A stretch of 32,460 nt of DNA from Flavobacteriaceae bacterium (lineage in GTDB: Bacteria; Bacteroidota; Bacteroidia; Flavobacteriales; Flavobacteriaceae): contig JAGQYU010000067.1 in assembly GCA_020435885.1 (NCBI GenBank), forward strand, positions 1 to 32,460, in the 5' to 3' direction. Position 1 is the stretch's first letter. Each line of letters opens with the position of its first letter. The notes under the pieces were generated by a model. It did no database searches, was not told the DNA's origin, and saw only the letters and a list, made by a program, of their open reading frames with translations. A program made the position numbers and the translations under genes. Shown here piece after piece: positions 8,514-16,749 of this stretch.

Positions 8514-9959
8514 ATGCAAACAAACGAAATCTATGAAAAAGAACTGGCGTATCAGGCAGACAGACGCCGTGCCACGGTAGAGTTCATTAAAATTACTAGT
8601 GATCTTTGGTTTGATAATGCCGTTGAATTGGTACTGTTCAGAAATCAGCTTATCAATAGAAATGTGAGCGAAATCCTAAACTTGGTAGAATATGCAAGTG
8701 AGTTTGTAAACAAACCTATCTCTATTTTTGATGCCGTTGAAATTTCAAGGGCTATTAAAGATCTGAACATCCCTCCGGCAAAAATAGACATCGGCAAATT
8801 AGCTTATGAATATGTGTTGGCTGAAGATGATGACGATATCATTCACTTTGTGAGCAATAAATTGAAAGACGCTGAAAATTTCAACGAAATTGAACCAAAA
8901 GACATCGTTCTATATGGTTTTGGAAGGATAGGGCGCTTGTTGGCACGTGAACTGATGATGCGTACCGGAAAAGGCAAACAAATGCGTTTGAGGGCTATTG
9001 TTACTCGTGGCGAAATGAATGAAACCGTATTGGAAAAAAGAGCAGCATTGCTAAGAAACGATTCGGTACATGGTGAGTTTGAAGGAAGCGTAAGTGCCGA
9101 TTTTAAAAACAAAGCCTTAGTAATTAACGGAAGCACTGTTTATATGATCTCAGCCAATGCTCCGGAAGAGATAGATTACACAACATACGGAATCCATAAT
9201 GCCTTGGTAATTGATAATACAGGTGCTTACAGAGATGAAGCCGGTCTGGGTCGCCATTTAAAAAGTAAAGGAGTTGATAAAGTATTGCTTACAGCTCCAG
9301 GCAAGGGCGTTCCAAATATTGTTCATGGGGTAAACCACAAAGAATACGACCCCGATAAGATAGATGTTTTTTCGGCGGCTTCTTGTACTACCAATGCCAT
9401 TACGCCAATTTTAAAAGTGATTGAAGATAGTTTTGGTATTGTTGGCGGACATTTGGAAACCATCCATGCTTATACCAATGACCAAAATTTAGTTGATAAT
9501 TTTCATAAAAAATACAGAAGGGGCAGGGCGGCGGCGCTGAATATGGTTATTACAGAAACGGGTGCCGGAAGTGCTGTGGCAAAAGCTTTACCTTCTTTGG
9601 CAGGAAAACTTACTTCCAACGCTATCAGAGTTCCGGTTCCAAATGGTTCGCTAGTGGTGTTGAATCTGCACTTGGAAACTGAAACCAGTGTAGAAACTGT
9701 GAATGCCGTAATGAAAAAATATGCCTTGGAAGGCGATTTGGTAGAGCAGATAAAATACTCATTAAGCAATGAATTGGTATCGTCTGATATAGTAGGTACA
9801 TCGGCCCCAGCCATATTTGATAGCCATGCCACTATTGTAGGGCCTGACGGTAAGAATGTGGTCTTGTATGTTTGGTATGATAATGAATATGGATATAGCC
9901 ATCAAGTAATACGGTTGGCAAAACATATAGCCAAAGTAAGGCGCTATACATATTATTAA
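8514..9959 (+). CDS. Glyceraldehyde-3-phosphate dehydrogenase, N-terminally extended type
   Basis: This enzyme oxidises glyceraldehyde-3-phosphate to 1,3-bisphosphoglycerate with NAD(P), in the cytoplasm. At 481 residues it is about 140 longer than classical GAPDH. The extra N-terminal part (1-130) is acidic and helical and resembles nothing I know outside this GAPDH type. The Rossmann motif YGFGRIGR is at 134-141, the catalytic Cys291 is in SAASCTTNAITP, and the C-terminal WYDNEYGYSHQV is conserved. Many Bacteroidota have this form beside a short GAPDH, and the two may differ in direction or cofactor. It is monocistronic between its promoter and a terminator. Confidence 0.93.
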   Translation: MQTNEIYEKELAYQADRRRATVEFIKITSDLWFDNAVELVLFRNQLINRNVSEILNLVEYASEFVNKPISIFDAVEISRAIKDLNIPPAKIDIGKLAYEYVLAEDDDDIIHFVSNKLKDAENFNEIEPKDIVLYGFGRIGRLLARELMMRTGKGKQMRLRAIVTRGEMNETVLEKRAALLRNDSVHGEFEGSVSADFKNKALVINGSTVYMISANAPEEIDYTTYGIHNALVIDNTGAYRDEAGLGRHLKSKGVDKVLLTAPGKGVPNIVHGVNHKEYDPDKIDVFSAASCTTNAITPILKVIEDSFGIVGGHLETIHAYTNDQNLVDNFHKKYRRGRAAALNMVITETGAGSAVAKALPSLAGKLTSNAIRVPVPNGSLVVLNLHLETETSVETVNAVMKKYALEGDLVEQIKYSLSNELVSSDIVGTSAPAIFDSHATIVGPDGKNVVLYVWYDNEYGYSHQVIRLAKHIAKVRRYTYY

Positions 9960-9987
9960 ATTAAACACTATTTATTGATTGAAAGGG

Positions 9988-10027
9988 CTGCCTTACTGTT
10001 GGATGTTAACGTTAAGGCAGTTTTTTT
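9988..10027 (+). terminator. Rho-independent terminator after the GAPDH gene
   Basis: CTGCCTTA (9988-9995) pairs with TAAGGCAG (10013-10020) and is followed by seven T. It lies about 30 bp after the GAPDH stop codon. Confidence 0.85.
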
Positions 10028-10629
10028 ACAAAAAAGAGAGTTGTATATAGCTTACAAGATTCCTTAGTTAGCAATTTTTTTATAGCAATCATCTACCGGT
10101 TGATTAATGTAGTATTTTACCATGATTGCCCATTGCCTTGCTTTTACCGTAGAGTGAAAGGCAAAAAAGGAATTATAAGTTTCTATAACAACTCTCGTTT
10201 AAACTGGTTAATTCTGATTTTTATGGTATTGCTTTTAGTAGCTTAAAAGCATGTTAATTCTATGGTGACTAAAATACGGTTTAGCGGTAACTTTGTATTA
10301 TGGTAAAACCACAAAAATTTTACGGGAAAACCGTAATTTGAGTATAAAAAGAAGTAGTTACGCAACTTAAGTTACTTAAATAAGAATTTAGTTAACTACT
10401 CATCTTTTTTATAGGTAGTAATTTATACGTTTTGTTAGATTGATGTATGATGTTTTGAATAAATGTTGCCCAAAACAAGTAGCACTTATAAAAATGAGTA
10501 AAAGAATAAGGTTTTTCTAAGCATAATATAGCAACAAAAGTTAGCTTAAGCTGAATGTGTTCTATAGGTGAAATAATGCGGCAGCTTACTAAAAGTGCTA
10601 ATTTTAGGTTAGTAACATATTTAAAATAA
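10028..10629 (+). other. Gene-free AT-rich stretch left of the accessory unit
   Basis: About 600 bp with stops in all frames and no recognisable gene remnant or RNA. It holds the left copy of the flanking repeat (10320-10339) and several palindromic scraps of the form ACGG-TTT-CGGT and TGGTAAAACCAC. It reads like decayed or intergenic DNA next to an insertion. Confidence 0.5.
10320..10339 (+). repeat. Flanking repeat, left copy
   Basis: The sequence TTACGGGAAAACCGTAATTT is internally palindromic (TTACGG / CCGTAA around a 5-nt centre). It matches the right copy at 19 of 20 positions. The two copies enclose the SDH-like two-gene unit, 1532 bp apart. Confidence 0.6.
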
Positions 10630-10663
10630 AATAGCGGTTTAAGTGCAAACTTGAACCACTATT
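10630..10663 (-). terminator. Terminator of the SDH-like two-gene unit
   Basis: Fifteen-base arms (10630-10644 and 10649-10663) pair with two mismatched or wobble positions around the 4-nt loop GCAA (plus-strand reading). On the minus strand the hairpin is followed by TTTATTTT. It lies 25 bp after the small gene. Confidence 0.7.
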
Positions 10664-10687
10664 GTATTTATACGTTGTTGCGTAGTG

Positions 10688-10885
10688 TTATTTCCTATTT
10701 AAATTAGAATAAGTTTGTTCACCTAATGTGTCTGCTAATGGAAAACTGTAAGTGGTTTTTTCAGATTTTTCCACATTCCCTAACATTTTAATAGTTTCAT
10801 CAAATCTGGAAATCTGCTCGAACTTATTTTTTTCCTCTTTAGTCTTATTGACTATTTGCTCTACAAGTTTTGCTATATTTTCCAT
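10688..10885 (-). CDS. Small protein of unknown function (65 residues)
   Basis: I start this at the ATG giving MENIAKLVEQIVNKTKEEKNK, 10 nt after the upstream protease stop. Longer in-frame starts would overlap the protease. The sequence is charged and helical in the first 45 residues, rich in Lys and Glu, then polar, with no Cys, signal peptide or membrane segment. No family is recognised. Its tight spacing to the SDH-like gene and the shared terminator suggest a cytoplasmic partner or regulator of that protease. Confidence 0.55.
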   Translation of the reverse strand: MENIAKLVEQIVNKTKEEKNKFEQISRFDETIKMLGNVEKSEKTTYSFPLADTLGEQTYSNLNRK

Positions 10886-10895
10886 AAATACAAAT

Positions 10896-11756
10896 TTATA
10901 TAAATTTTCTTGTGTGAAAAAACATTTCTCCGTTATTTCGACCAATATATTGGCATATTAGGTCGTTATATTCTCTAATAATTTTAGTTAAAATAGGCTC
11001 CCCTGAATAATCTTCGATTTTGAGTTTTAGTATATGAGTTAAAGCCGACACCCCTATTGAACGACCATGAGAGTGCCATATTTTGTTATCTCCTAAATCT
11101 CTTGCAATTTCTGTAGCTCTATCCTCTTTTTCTTTCAATGTTACAGGATTTCCTGTCGAATTATGAGTGTTCCAATTTTTAAACTTATATTTTACTAACC
11201 ATTCTTTTAAAAGTGCAATTGTTAAGTCTCTGGCTTGTTCGTGTCTTCTCAACATAGCTAAATCTTGTTCTCTTAACATTATCAACTCTGCTTGTGAAAT
11301 TGTTCCTGCAATTGATTTATTTATTAATTCTTCCACTTTGTCAAGATAACCTAAAGCTGGCACCCAATTTTTTCCATTATATACTTGTGGGTCAATTGGT
11401 CCAAGAGAAGATGAGTAGTCCATATAAATAGCATCTCCCGATAGACAAAATATTGTTCCAGCTGAATATGCTGCATCAGGAACTATGAAGTTTACAGTCT
11501 GATAATGATGTCGAGTTATTTTAACTAATCTTTCGACAGTTTCAGCACTACCTCCAGGCGTGTTAAGCATTATAAATAAAGTATCCTTTGTGTCAGGTTC
11601 AGCTTTTAATTCTTCTACCAAATCTCTAAAAGGTTTGTCAAGAGAATCAGTTATAGGGCCATAATAAAATAAAAAGTCCGAATCAAAATGATTTTCAAGT
11701 TCTCCTAATCTTTTGTTTAGGATTTCGTGCAATGTTGAATCAAATATTGGTTTCAT
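10896..11756 (-). CDS. SppA/ClpP-fold serine protease, SDH_protease family
   Basis: This 286-residue soluble protein belongs to the serine-dehydrogenase-proteinase (SDH_sah) branch of the ClpP/crotonase fold. Visible motifs are LNTPGGSAETVERL (residues 64-77, oxyanion region) and PDAAYSAGTIFCLSGD (93-108), where Ser98 is the expected nucleophile. YMDYSSSLGPIDPQ (111-124) follows. The C-terminal half (IWHSHGRSIG) is typical of this subfamily rather than of SppA. There is no signal peptide or membrane segment, so it is probably cytoplasmic. These genes are scattered accessory genes, and I know no firm function. It is the first gene of a two-gene unit. Confidence 0.8.
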   Translation of the reverse strand: MKPIFDSTLHEILNKRLGELENHFDSDFLFYYGPITDSLDKPFRDLVEELKAEPDTKDTLFIMLNTPGGSAETVERLVKITRHHYQTVNFIVPDAAYSAGTIFCLSGDAIYMDYSSSLGPIDPQVYNGKNWVPALGYLDKVEELINKSIAGTISQAELIMLREQDLAMLRRHEQARDLTIALLKEWLVKYKFKNWNTHNSTGNPVTLKEKEDRATEIARDLGDNKIWHSHGRSIGVSALTHILKLKIEDYSGEPILTKIIREYNDLICQYIGRNNGEMFFHTRKFI

Positions 11757-11781
11757 TTCGTTTTTTTATATTGTGTACAAC

Positions 11782-11814
11782 AATTGGATATACATATTAT
11801 GCATATATCCAATT
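11782..11814 (+). promoter_or_regulatory. 11-bp inverted repeat upstream of the SDH-like gene
   Basis: AATTGGATATA (11782-11792) and TATATCCAATT (11804-11814) are perfect 11-bp arms around an 11-nt centre that itself contains CAT-ATT-ATG. It ends 25 bp upstream of the SDH-like start codon. With no T tract and this position, an operator is more likely than a terminator. Confidence 0.5.
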
Positions 11815-11851
11815 TAACTACACTAATATACCAATAAAATATAAATTTCTA

Positions 11852-11871
11852 TTACGGTAAAACCGTAATTT
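11852..11871 (+). repeat. Flanking repeat, right copy
   Basis: TTACGGTAAAACCGTAATTT matches the left copy at 10320 at 19 of 20 positions and has 7-bp palindromic arms if the preceding A is included. Similarity fades after about 20 bp, although both copies are followed by a TAGTT...GCAAC sequence. Confidence 0.6.
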
Positions 11872-11945
11872 TCAAGTAGATAAATAGTTGCTAACAAGCA
11901 ACAAATGTTGCACTTGTAAGCTGTCAATAACCGTACCTTTATACC

Positions 11946-12839
11946 ATGCAACAGAAAGGATATGTAAAAGGTATTTTACTGGCGTTTGTATCGGTCATAG
12001 CGGTTTCAAATGTGTATATTTTCAGTAAAGCGGCTCTAATGGAGGTAAGCCTGCCACAGTTTGGTGTCTATTGGTTTTCCTTTGGCTTGCTATGGGCGCT
12101 TATCTATGCTTGTTCGCAAAAAACATTCCGTACTATTACAACATTTGCTAAACGTAATTATTTGATATTGTTTGTATTAGGTATTATAGAGGTTGTAGGT
12201 ACGTATTATTTCTTTAAAGCCATACATACTATTTCAAACCCGGCACTGGTATCTTTTATTGGCAATTTATCTCCGGTATTTATCATCACCTTAAGTTTTT
12301 TTATACTAAAAGAAAGGTTCAATTTATTGGAGTTTTTTGGGATGGTCTTGGCAATTTTCGGTGCTTTTATCATCAGTTACAAAGGCGATGCTAATTTGCA
12401 AGGCATGTTTATTGACGGAGCGCAATATGTGTTGTATTCAAGTATTTTTGCGGCTATCAGTGCAGTGATCATCAAAAAGAATATCGATAAAATAAACCCC
12501 ATTATACTTACCACCAACCGCAGTTTGTTTTTGTTGTTGTTTTCCATAGCAGCTTTAGTCTTTACCAACGATTCAATGAACATTAGTTTTAAACCCTTAC
12601 TGAATATTTTTATCGGTTCGCTATTAGGACCATTTTTAACGGTCATAGCCGGATATTTGGCATTGCAATACATTCCGCTTTCACGGAGGGCAGTTATCAA
12701 TAGCACACGGGGTCTTTTTGTACTGTTAGGGGCCTATCTTTATTTTGGTCAATTCCCCTCAACCGTGGCTATAATTGGAGGTTTACTTACCATTTTCGGT
12801 TTATTGCTCATTGCTTTTGGTAAGATCAGATCAACTTAA
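11946..12839 (+). CDS. EamA/DMT-superfamily inner-membrane transporter
   Basis: This 297-residue protein has ten predicted membrane helices in two EamA repeats, roughly residues 5-140 and 155-292. The first repeat ends in GNLSPVFIITLSFFILKERFNLLEFFGMVLAIFG, broken here only by description, with the typical Pro and Glu-Arg near the helix-4/5 turn. The second repeat shows the corresponding GPFLTVIAGYLALQYIP. Members export amino acids, metabolites or drugs. The substrate cannot be inferred. A TACCTTTA sequence five bases before the ATG is a near-match to a -7 box. The gene is followed by ligA on the same strand after 76 bp. Confidence 0.85.
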   Translation: MQQKGYVKGILLAFVSVIAVSNVYIFSKAALMEVSLPQFGVYWFSFGLLWALIYACSQKTFRTITTFAKRNYLILFVLGIIEVVGTYYFFKAIHTISNPALVSFIGNLSPVFIITLSFFILKERFNLLEFFGMVLAIFGAFIISYKGDANLQGMFIDGAQYVLYSSIFAAISAVIIKKNIDKINPIILTTNRSLFLLLFSIAALVFTNDSMNISFKPLLNIFIGSLLGPFLTVIAGYLALQYIPLSRRAVINSTRGLFVLLGAYLYFGQFPSTVAIIGGLLTIFGLLLIAFGKIRST

Positions 12840-12915
12840 TGGAGTAAAAACCTGTTGTATCAACATGCCGAATCAATAAAATAATGTTTATTTTTAGGCA
12901 TTATTTCTGTAAAAA

Positions 12916-14919
12916 ATGACCCGATCCATAGCCGATACCATAGCTGCACTTCGCAAAGAGCTCGAAAAACATAATTATAATTATTACGTACTGGACAATC
13001 CAACCATATCAGATTATGAATTTGATATGAAATTAAAAGAGTTGGAGGCTTTGGAAGCTGCACATCCTGAGTTCTTTGACCCGAATTCGCCAACACAGCG
13101 TGTAGGAGGGCAGATCACTAAGAATTTCACTACGGTAGCACATAAGAACAGAATGTATTCGTTGGATAACAGCTATTCTAAAGAAGACCTGCTTGATTGG
13201 GAAAAACGTATTGAAAAGATATTAGGAACTTCTCAAGTGGCCTATACGTGTGAGCTTAAATACGACGGAGCTTCTATAAACCTGACGTATGAGAACGGAG
13301 CTTTAAAAAGTGCTGTTACCAGAGGTGATGGAGTGCAAGGCGATGATGTAACTACGAATATAAAAACCATACGTTCTATACCCTTGCATTTACATGATGA
13401 TACCCTTGCAGATTTTGAGATACGCGGAGAAATTATTTTGCCTTTAGATGGATTCAACAAAATGAACAAAGAGCGTGTAGAGGCCGGTGAAGATCCTTAC
13501 AGAAATCCACGGAATACGGCTAGTGGCAGTCTAAAACTGCAAGACAGCACCGAAGTGGCCAACAGGCCTTTGGATTGTTTGTTGTACCATGTAGTTGCTA
13601 ATTACAATCCGTTTAAAACACATGATGAGGCCTTGCAATTTGCTTCAAAAGCAGGATTTAAAATACCGAATACTTACAAAGTAGTTCATTCTGTTGATGA
13701 GATATTTGAGTATATCAATTTTTGGGATACGGAACGCCACAAGTTGCCTTATGAAACGGATGGAGTAGTGGTTAAGGTAAATTCCATTGCACATCAAGAG
13801 GAATTGGGTTATACGGCTAAATCCCCCAGATGGGCTATTGCGTATAAGTACAAAGCGGAGCAAAAAAGTACTGTTTTAGAAAGTATTTCGTATCAGGTAG
13901 GCCGTACTGGGGCTATAACACCGGTGGCAAACTTAGCACCTATAGAATTGGCAGGGACTATAGTAAAAAGGGCTTCACTACACAATGCTGATCAAATAGC
14001 TAAGTTGGATATCCGTGTTAATGATACTGTTTTTGTAGAAAAAGGAGGGGAGATCATCCCAAAAGTTATTGGAGTTGACCTTTCTAAACGCCCTGATGAT
14101 TCTACACCAACACAATACATTGCACATTGCCCGGAATGTAATACGGAACTGATCCGTAAAGAAGGAGAGGCACAACACTATTGCCCAAATGAATATGGTT
14201 GCCCACCACAGATTACCGGGAAAATTCAACATTTTATCAGCCGAAAGGCTACGGATATTGAAGGACTTGGAGCTGAAACGGTTGAATTACTCTATAAAGA
14301 AGGTCTGATACAAAATTATGCCGATCTGTACGAACTGAAAGAAGAGCAAATTATTCCGCTAGAGCGTATGGCAGAGAAATCTGCCGAGAATATGGTAAAA
14401 GGCATTGAAAAATCTAAAGAAATACCTTTTGAACGTGTTTTGTTTGCTTTGGGGATACGCTATGTGGGCGAAACGGTTTCTAAAAAACTGGCTCGTCATT
14501 TTAAGAGTATTGATAGATTGATGGAAGCCTCTTTTGACGAGCTGATCCAAGTGGATGAAATTGGTGATAAAATAGCCCAGAGTATCATCATCTTTTTTGC
14601 TGATGAACAGAACAGAACCATTGTTGAGCGGTTAAAAAATTATGGAGTTCAGCTAGCACTTTCTGCCGAAGTGTTAGAAAACCAAAAAGATACATTGCAA
14701 GGTAAAACTTTTGTGGTATCCGGTGTTTTTGAAAAGATAAGCAGAGATGATCTTAAAAAGTCTATAGAAAACAACGGAGGCAAAGTTTCCAGTTCTATAT
14801 CAAAAAAAACCGACTATGTTATAGCCGGTGATAATATGGGGCCCAGTAAGCGAGTAAAAGCTGAGGAACTGGGAATTCCTATCATTTCTGAAGATGATTA
14901 TTTCGCCATGATAGATTAA
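12916..14919 (+). CDS. ligA: NAD-dependent DNA ligase LigA
   Basis: LigA seals nicks during replication and repair, using NAD as AMP donor. The 667-residue protein has the usual domains: Ia (HNYNYYVLDNPTISDYEFD), the adenylation domain with Lys115 in CELKYDGAS, and an OB fold (VGRTGAITPVANL). A four-Cys zinc site follows (CPECNTEL ... YCPNEYGCP), then helix-hairpin-helix repeats and a C-terminal BRCT domain (about 590-667; GKTFVVSGVF). Length and motifs are complete. Its last four bases overlap tail to tail with the Crp/Fnr gene, so no terminator separates them. Confidence 0.97.
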   Translation: MTRSIADTIAALRKELEKHNYNYYVLDNPTISDYEFDMKLKELEALEAAHPEFFDPNSPTQRVGGQITKNFTTVAHKNRMYSLDNSYSKEDLLDWEKRIEKILGTSQVAYTCELKYDGASINLTYENGALKSAVTRGDGVQGDDVTTNIKTIRSIPLHLHDDTLADFEIRGEIILPLDGFNKMNKERVEAGEDPYRNPRNTASGSLKLQDSTEVANRPLDCLLYHVVANYNPFKTHDEALQFASKAGFKIPNTYKVVHSVDEIFEYINFWDTERHKLPYETDGVVVKVNSIAHQEELGYTAKSPRWAIAYKYKAEQKSTVLESISYQVGRTGAITPVANLAPIELAGTIVKRASLHNADQIAKLDIRVNDTVFVEKGGEIIPKVIGVDLSKRPDDSTPTQYIAHCPECNTELIRKEGEAQHYCPNEYGCPPQITGKIQHFISRKATDIEGLGAETVELLYKEGLIQNYADLYELKEEQIIPLERMAEKSAENMVKGIEKSKEIPFERVLFALGIRYVGETVSKKLARHFKSIDRLMEASFDELIQVDEIGDKIAQSIIIFFADEQNRTIVERLKNYGVQLALSAEVLENQKDTLQGKTFVVSGVFEKISRDDLKKSIENNGGKVSSSISKKTDYVIAGDNMGPSKRVKAEELGIPIISEDDYFAMID

Positions 14920-15569
14920 ATGCTATCAACAATAATGCGGTTTCTTCGTATCTGAATTTTACCTTCGTTCTCTAAGTTTTTAAGTAAACGAGAAACTACC
15001 ACTCTTGAGGTGTGAATATCATCTGCAATCTCTTGATGAGTGATTACTAGTGTGTTATCCTGCATTATTTGCACTTTGTCTAGCAGATATTTATATAATC
15101 TGTCGTCTAAACGCATAAAGGCCAAACTGTCAATAGATTCTACCATTTCTATCAACCGCATATGATAACTGTCTATAATAAAATGGCGCCAGCTTTCATA
15201 CTTTTTAAGCCAATCATCTACTTTATCTACGGGTATAAAAACGCTTTCAGTATCTTTTTCGGCTACACCTCTAAACATACTTTTACTTTTATTGATACAA
15301 TTGATAAAAGAAATGGCACAAGTATCACCTCTTTCTAAGAAGTAGAGTACAATTTCATCGCCTTTTTTGTCTTCTCGGATAATTTTTACAGCTCCATTTA
15401 TAATAAGCGGAACGTGTGTCATATTATCGCCGATATCTATAAGTACTTCGCCATTAGGAATGGTTCTGTAAATACCACAATCTATGATTTCTTCAAATAA
15501 TTCTTTTTCGAATATTCCGGAAAAATAATCACCTAATTTTTCTCTTATAACTTCCTTATCCGTTGTCAT
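14916..15569 (-). CDS. Crp/Fnr-family regulator of the sulfur-redox locus
   Basis: I start this at the ATG giving MTTDKEVIREKL (217 residues). It follows AAAGGACAAATT, while the two upstream in-frame ATGs lie in or before the promoter. Residues 20-120 form the cyclic-nucleotide-type beta-roll, residues 125-155 the dimer helix, and 160-217 a winged helix-turn-helix with the recognition helix TSRVVVSRLLKNLE. The position equal to CRP Glu181 / FNR Glu209 is Val190, not the usual Glu. There is no N-terminal four-Cys cluster as in FNR. The Cys residues are 31, 84 and 91, and GDTCAISFINC (82-91) lies in the effector pocket region. It is flanked by the sulfur operons and has a near-palindromic site over its own promoter, so it is probably their regulator and autoregulated. 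Confidence 0.9.
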   Translation of the reverse strand: MTTDKEVIREKLGDYFSGIFEKELFEEIIDCGIYRTIPNGEVLIDIGDNMTHVPLIINGAVKIIREDKKGDEIVLYFLERGDTCAISFINCINKSKSMFRGVAEKDTESVFIPVDKVDDWLKKYESWRHFIIDSYHMRLIEMVESIDSLAFMRLDDRLYKYLLDKVQIMQDNTLVITHQEIADDIHTSRVVVSRLLKNLENEGKIQIRRNRIIVDSI

Positions 15570-15588
15570 AATTTGTCCTTTGTACATA

Positions 15589-15607
15589 ATGATTTTTATC
15601 AAATGTA
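15589..15607 (-). promoter_or_regulatory. crp promoter with overlapping Crp/Fnr-type site
   Basis: On the minus strand TACATTTG (15607-15600) is a perfect -7 box. The palindrome TTGATAAAAATCAT (15602-15589) overlaps it and the expected transcription start. It differs from FNR consensus TTGAT-N4-ATCAA at one position and resembles the two operon sites. A site over the start suggests negative autoregulation. Confidence 0.6.
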
Positions 15608-15621
15608 GTTTATGCAAAAAT

Positions 15622-15651
15622 AAAAACTCCTGACAATTATCAGGAGTTTTT
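15622..15651 (-). terminator. Terminator between the porin and crp genes
   Basis: AAAAACTCCTGA (15622-15633) and TCAGGAGTTTTT (15640-15651) form a perfect 12-bp stem with a 6-nt loop and T-rich flanks. It ends the porin operon and isolates crp. Confidence 0.92.
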
Positions 15652-15677
15652 TAATCCAAATAAAAATCTATGAACAA

Positions 15678-16730
15678 TTAGAACTTAACTTGAACTTGCA
15701 TTAACAAGGCACTGTCGTAGCTGCTAACACCAGGTTCAACGTAGTATTCATAGTTAAGTTGCACTCTTGTTTTATCGTTAAAGAAGTAATTCAAACCAAA
15801 GGTCATTAATTCTTGGTATCCTAATATTTTGGTATCAAGGTCTGCATCAAAATATTCATATTTGAATACTGGGTGCAATTTACTGTCTTCAGGAGCATAC
15901 CAAGCCATTAGATAGGCACCTTGTCTTTGTTCTCCTAATTCCATTGGAGTTGATCCGCAACCACCTTCTGCAGCTCTGTTATAATCACCTTCATCATGGA
16001 TATATTCACCTTGTAAGTTAAAGCCTTTGTAGTTTAACTGAGCTTCAAAACCGTAAGTAGTACGATCATTATCATCATTGTTTGGATATCCGTAACGGAA
16101 GCTGGCACCCACTGACATAAAGTCGAACAATTTATAATTGGCACGTCCTATAACGTCTTTTTTATTGTTGTTGTCTTTAATTCCTAATCCTCTACCATTC
16201 ATTAAAGCTAATGCATAACGGAACTTATCATTTTTACCAAGTATTGTTGCTCCGATGTCTCTTTGAGGAGATACTAATTGATTAGAAACGATTGATCTGT
16301 TAATAGTTGTTAAGCCATGGCAAGGAGTTTCTACTTCTAAACCAAAAGGTTGTTTGAATGAACCCATAGAAACTTTAAACATATCACTTTTTGTATAGGT
16401 TACAAAAGCGTCTAATAAGTACACATTACCGTCAGAAGCGATAAAATCACTAGCTTCTAGCATTACATAGTAAGAAAAACTACGGCTAACTTTACCACGT
16501 ACACCTAAACGAGCTCTTTTAAAGTAGAAAGAGTTGTCATTGTCAGGATCAGCAAAATGATAGTCATATTCAGGTTGAAAGAAACCGAATACTACTGGAG
16601 TCATATTATTTGCTCCGGCAGCAGCGCCACTTGCTGGAGCAGCATCATCCTCACAACCTTGAGCAAAGGAATTTGTAGAAAATAATAGAGAAACTGCCAG
16701 AGCAAATAGAAATATTATTCTTGTTTTCAT
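15678..16730 (-). CDS. Outer-membrane porin, phosphate-selective porin O/P type
   Basis: This 350-residue protein has a signal peptide cleaved near FAQ (residues 22-24), a flexible Ala/Gly-rich N-terminus, and alternating amphipathic strands of a beta-barrel (FKRARLGVRGKVSRSFSYYVML and onward). It ends in QVQVKF with the C-terminal Phe of outer-membrane barrels. It matches the OprO/OprP-like porin family by pattern. Three Cys remain after cleavage (Cys26, Cys137, Cys258), which is unusual for a porin. One is in EGGCG. As last gene of the rhodanese operon it probably admits the sulfur substrate, an anion such as thiosulfate or tetrathionate. Anion preference is inferred from the family name only. 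Confidence 0.85.
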   Translation of the reverse strand: MKTRIIFLFALAVSLLFSTNSFAQGCEDDAAPASGAAAGANNMTPVVFGFFQPEYDYHFADPDNDNSFYFKRARLGVRGKVSRSFSYYVMLEASDFIASDGNVYLLDAFVTYTKSDMFKVSMGSFKQPFGLEVETPCHGLTTINRSIVSNQLVSPQRDIGATILGKNDKFRYALALMNGRGLGIKDNNNKKDVIGRANYKLFDFMSVGASFRYGYPNNDDNDRTTYGFEAQLNYKGFNLQGEYIHDEGDYNRAAEGGCGSTPMELGEQRQGAYLMAWYAPEDSKLHPVFKYEYFDADLDTKILGYQELMTFGLNYFFNDKTRVQLNYEYYVEPGVSSYDSALLMQVQVKF

Positions 16731-16749
16731 AAGATTACTTTTTATTTTA

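Noticed and set aside
10660..10700. ACGTTGTTGCG downstream of the small gene as an integron attC core.
   Set aside because: There is no paired core sites and no cassette series or integrase. A plain terminator hairpin explains the neighbourhood.
12880..12905. AATAATG / CATTATT pairing between the EamA gene and ligA as a terminator.
   Set aside because: The 7-bp AT-only stem is too weak and lacks a T tract.
14916..15569. Classical oxygen-sensing FNR with a [4Fe-4S] cluster.
   Set aside because: The N-terminal Cys group is absent and only three Cys exist in the whole protein.
15570..15617. Upstream in-frame start of the Crp/Fnr gene giving MHKLHLIKIIMYKG.
   Set aside because: It lies upstream of the -7 box, so the extra codons would not be transcribed. 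The later ATG has a better ribosome site.
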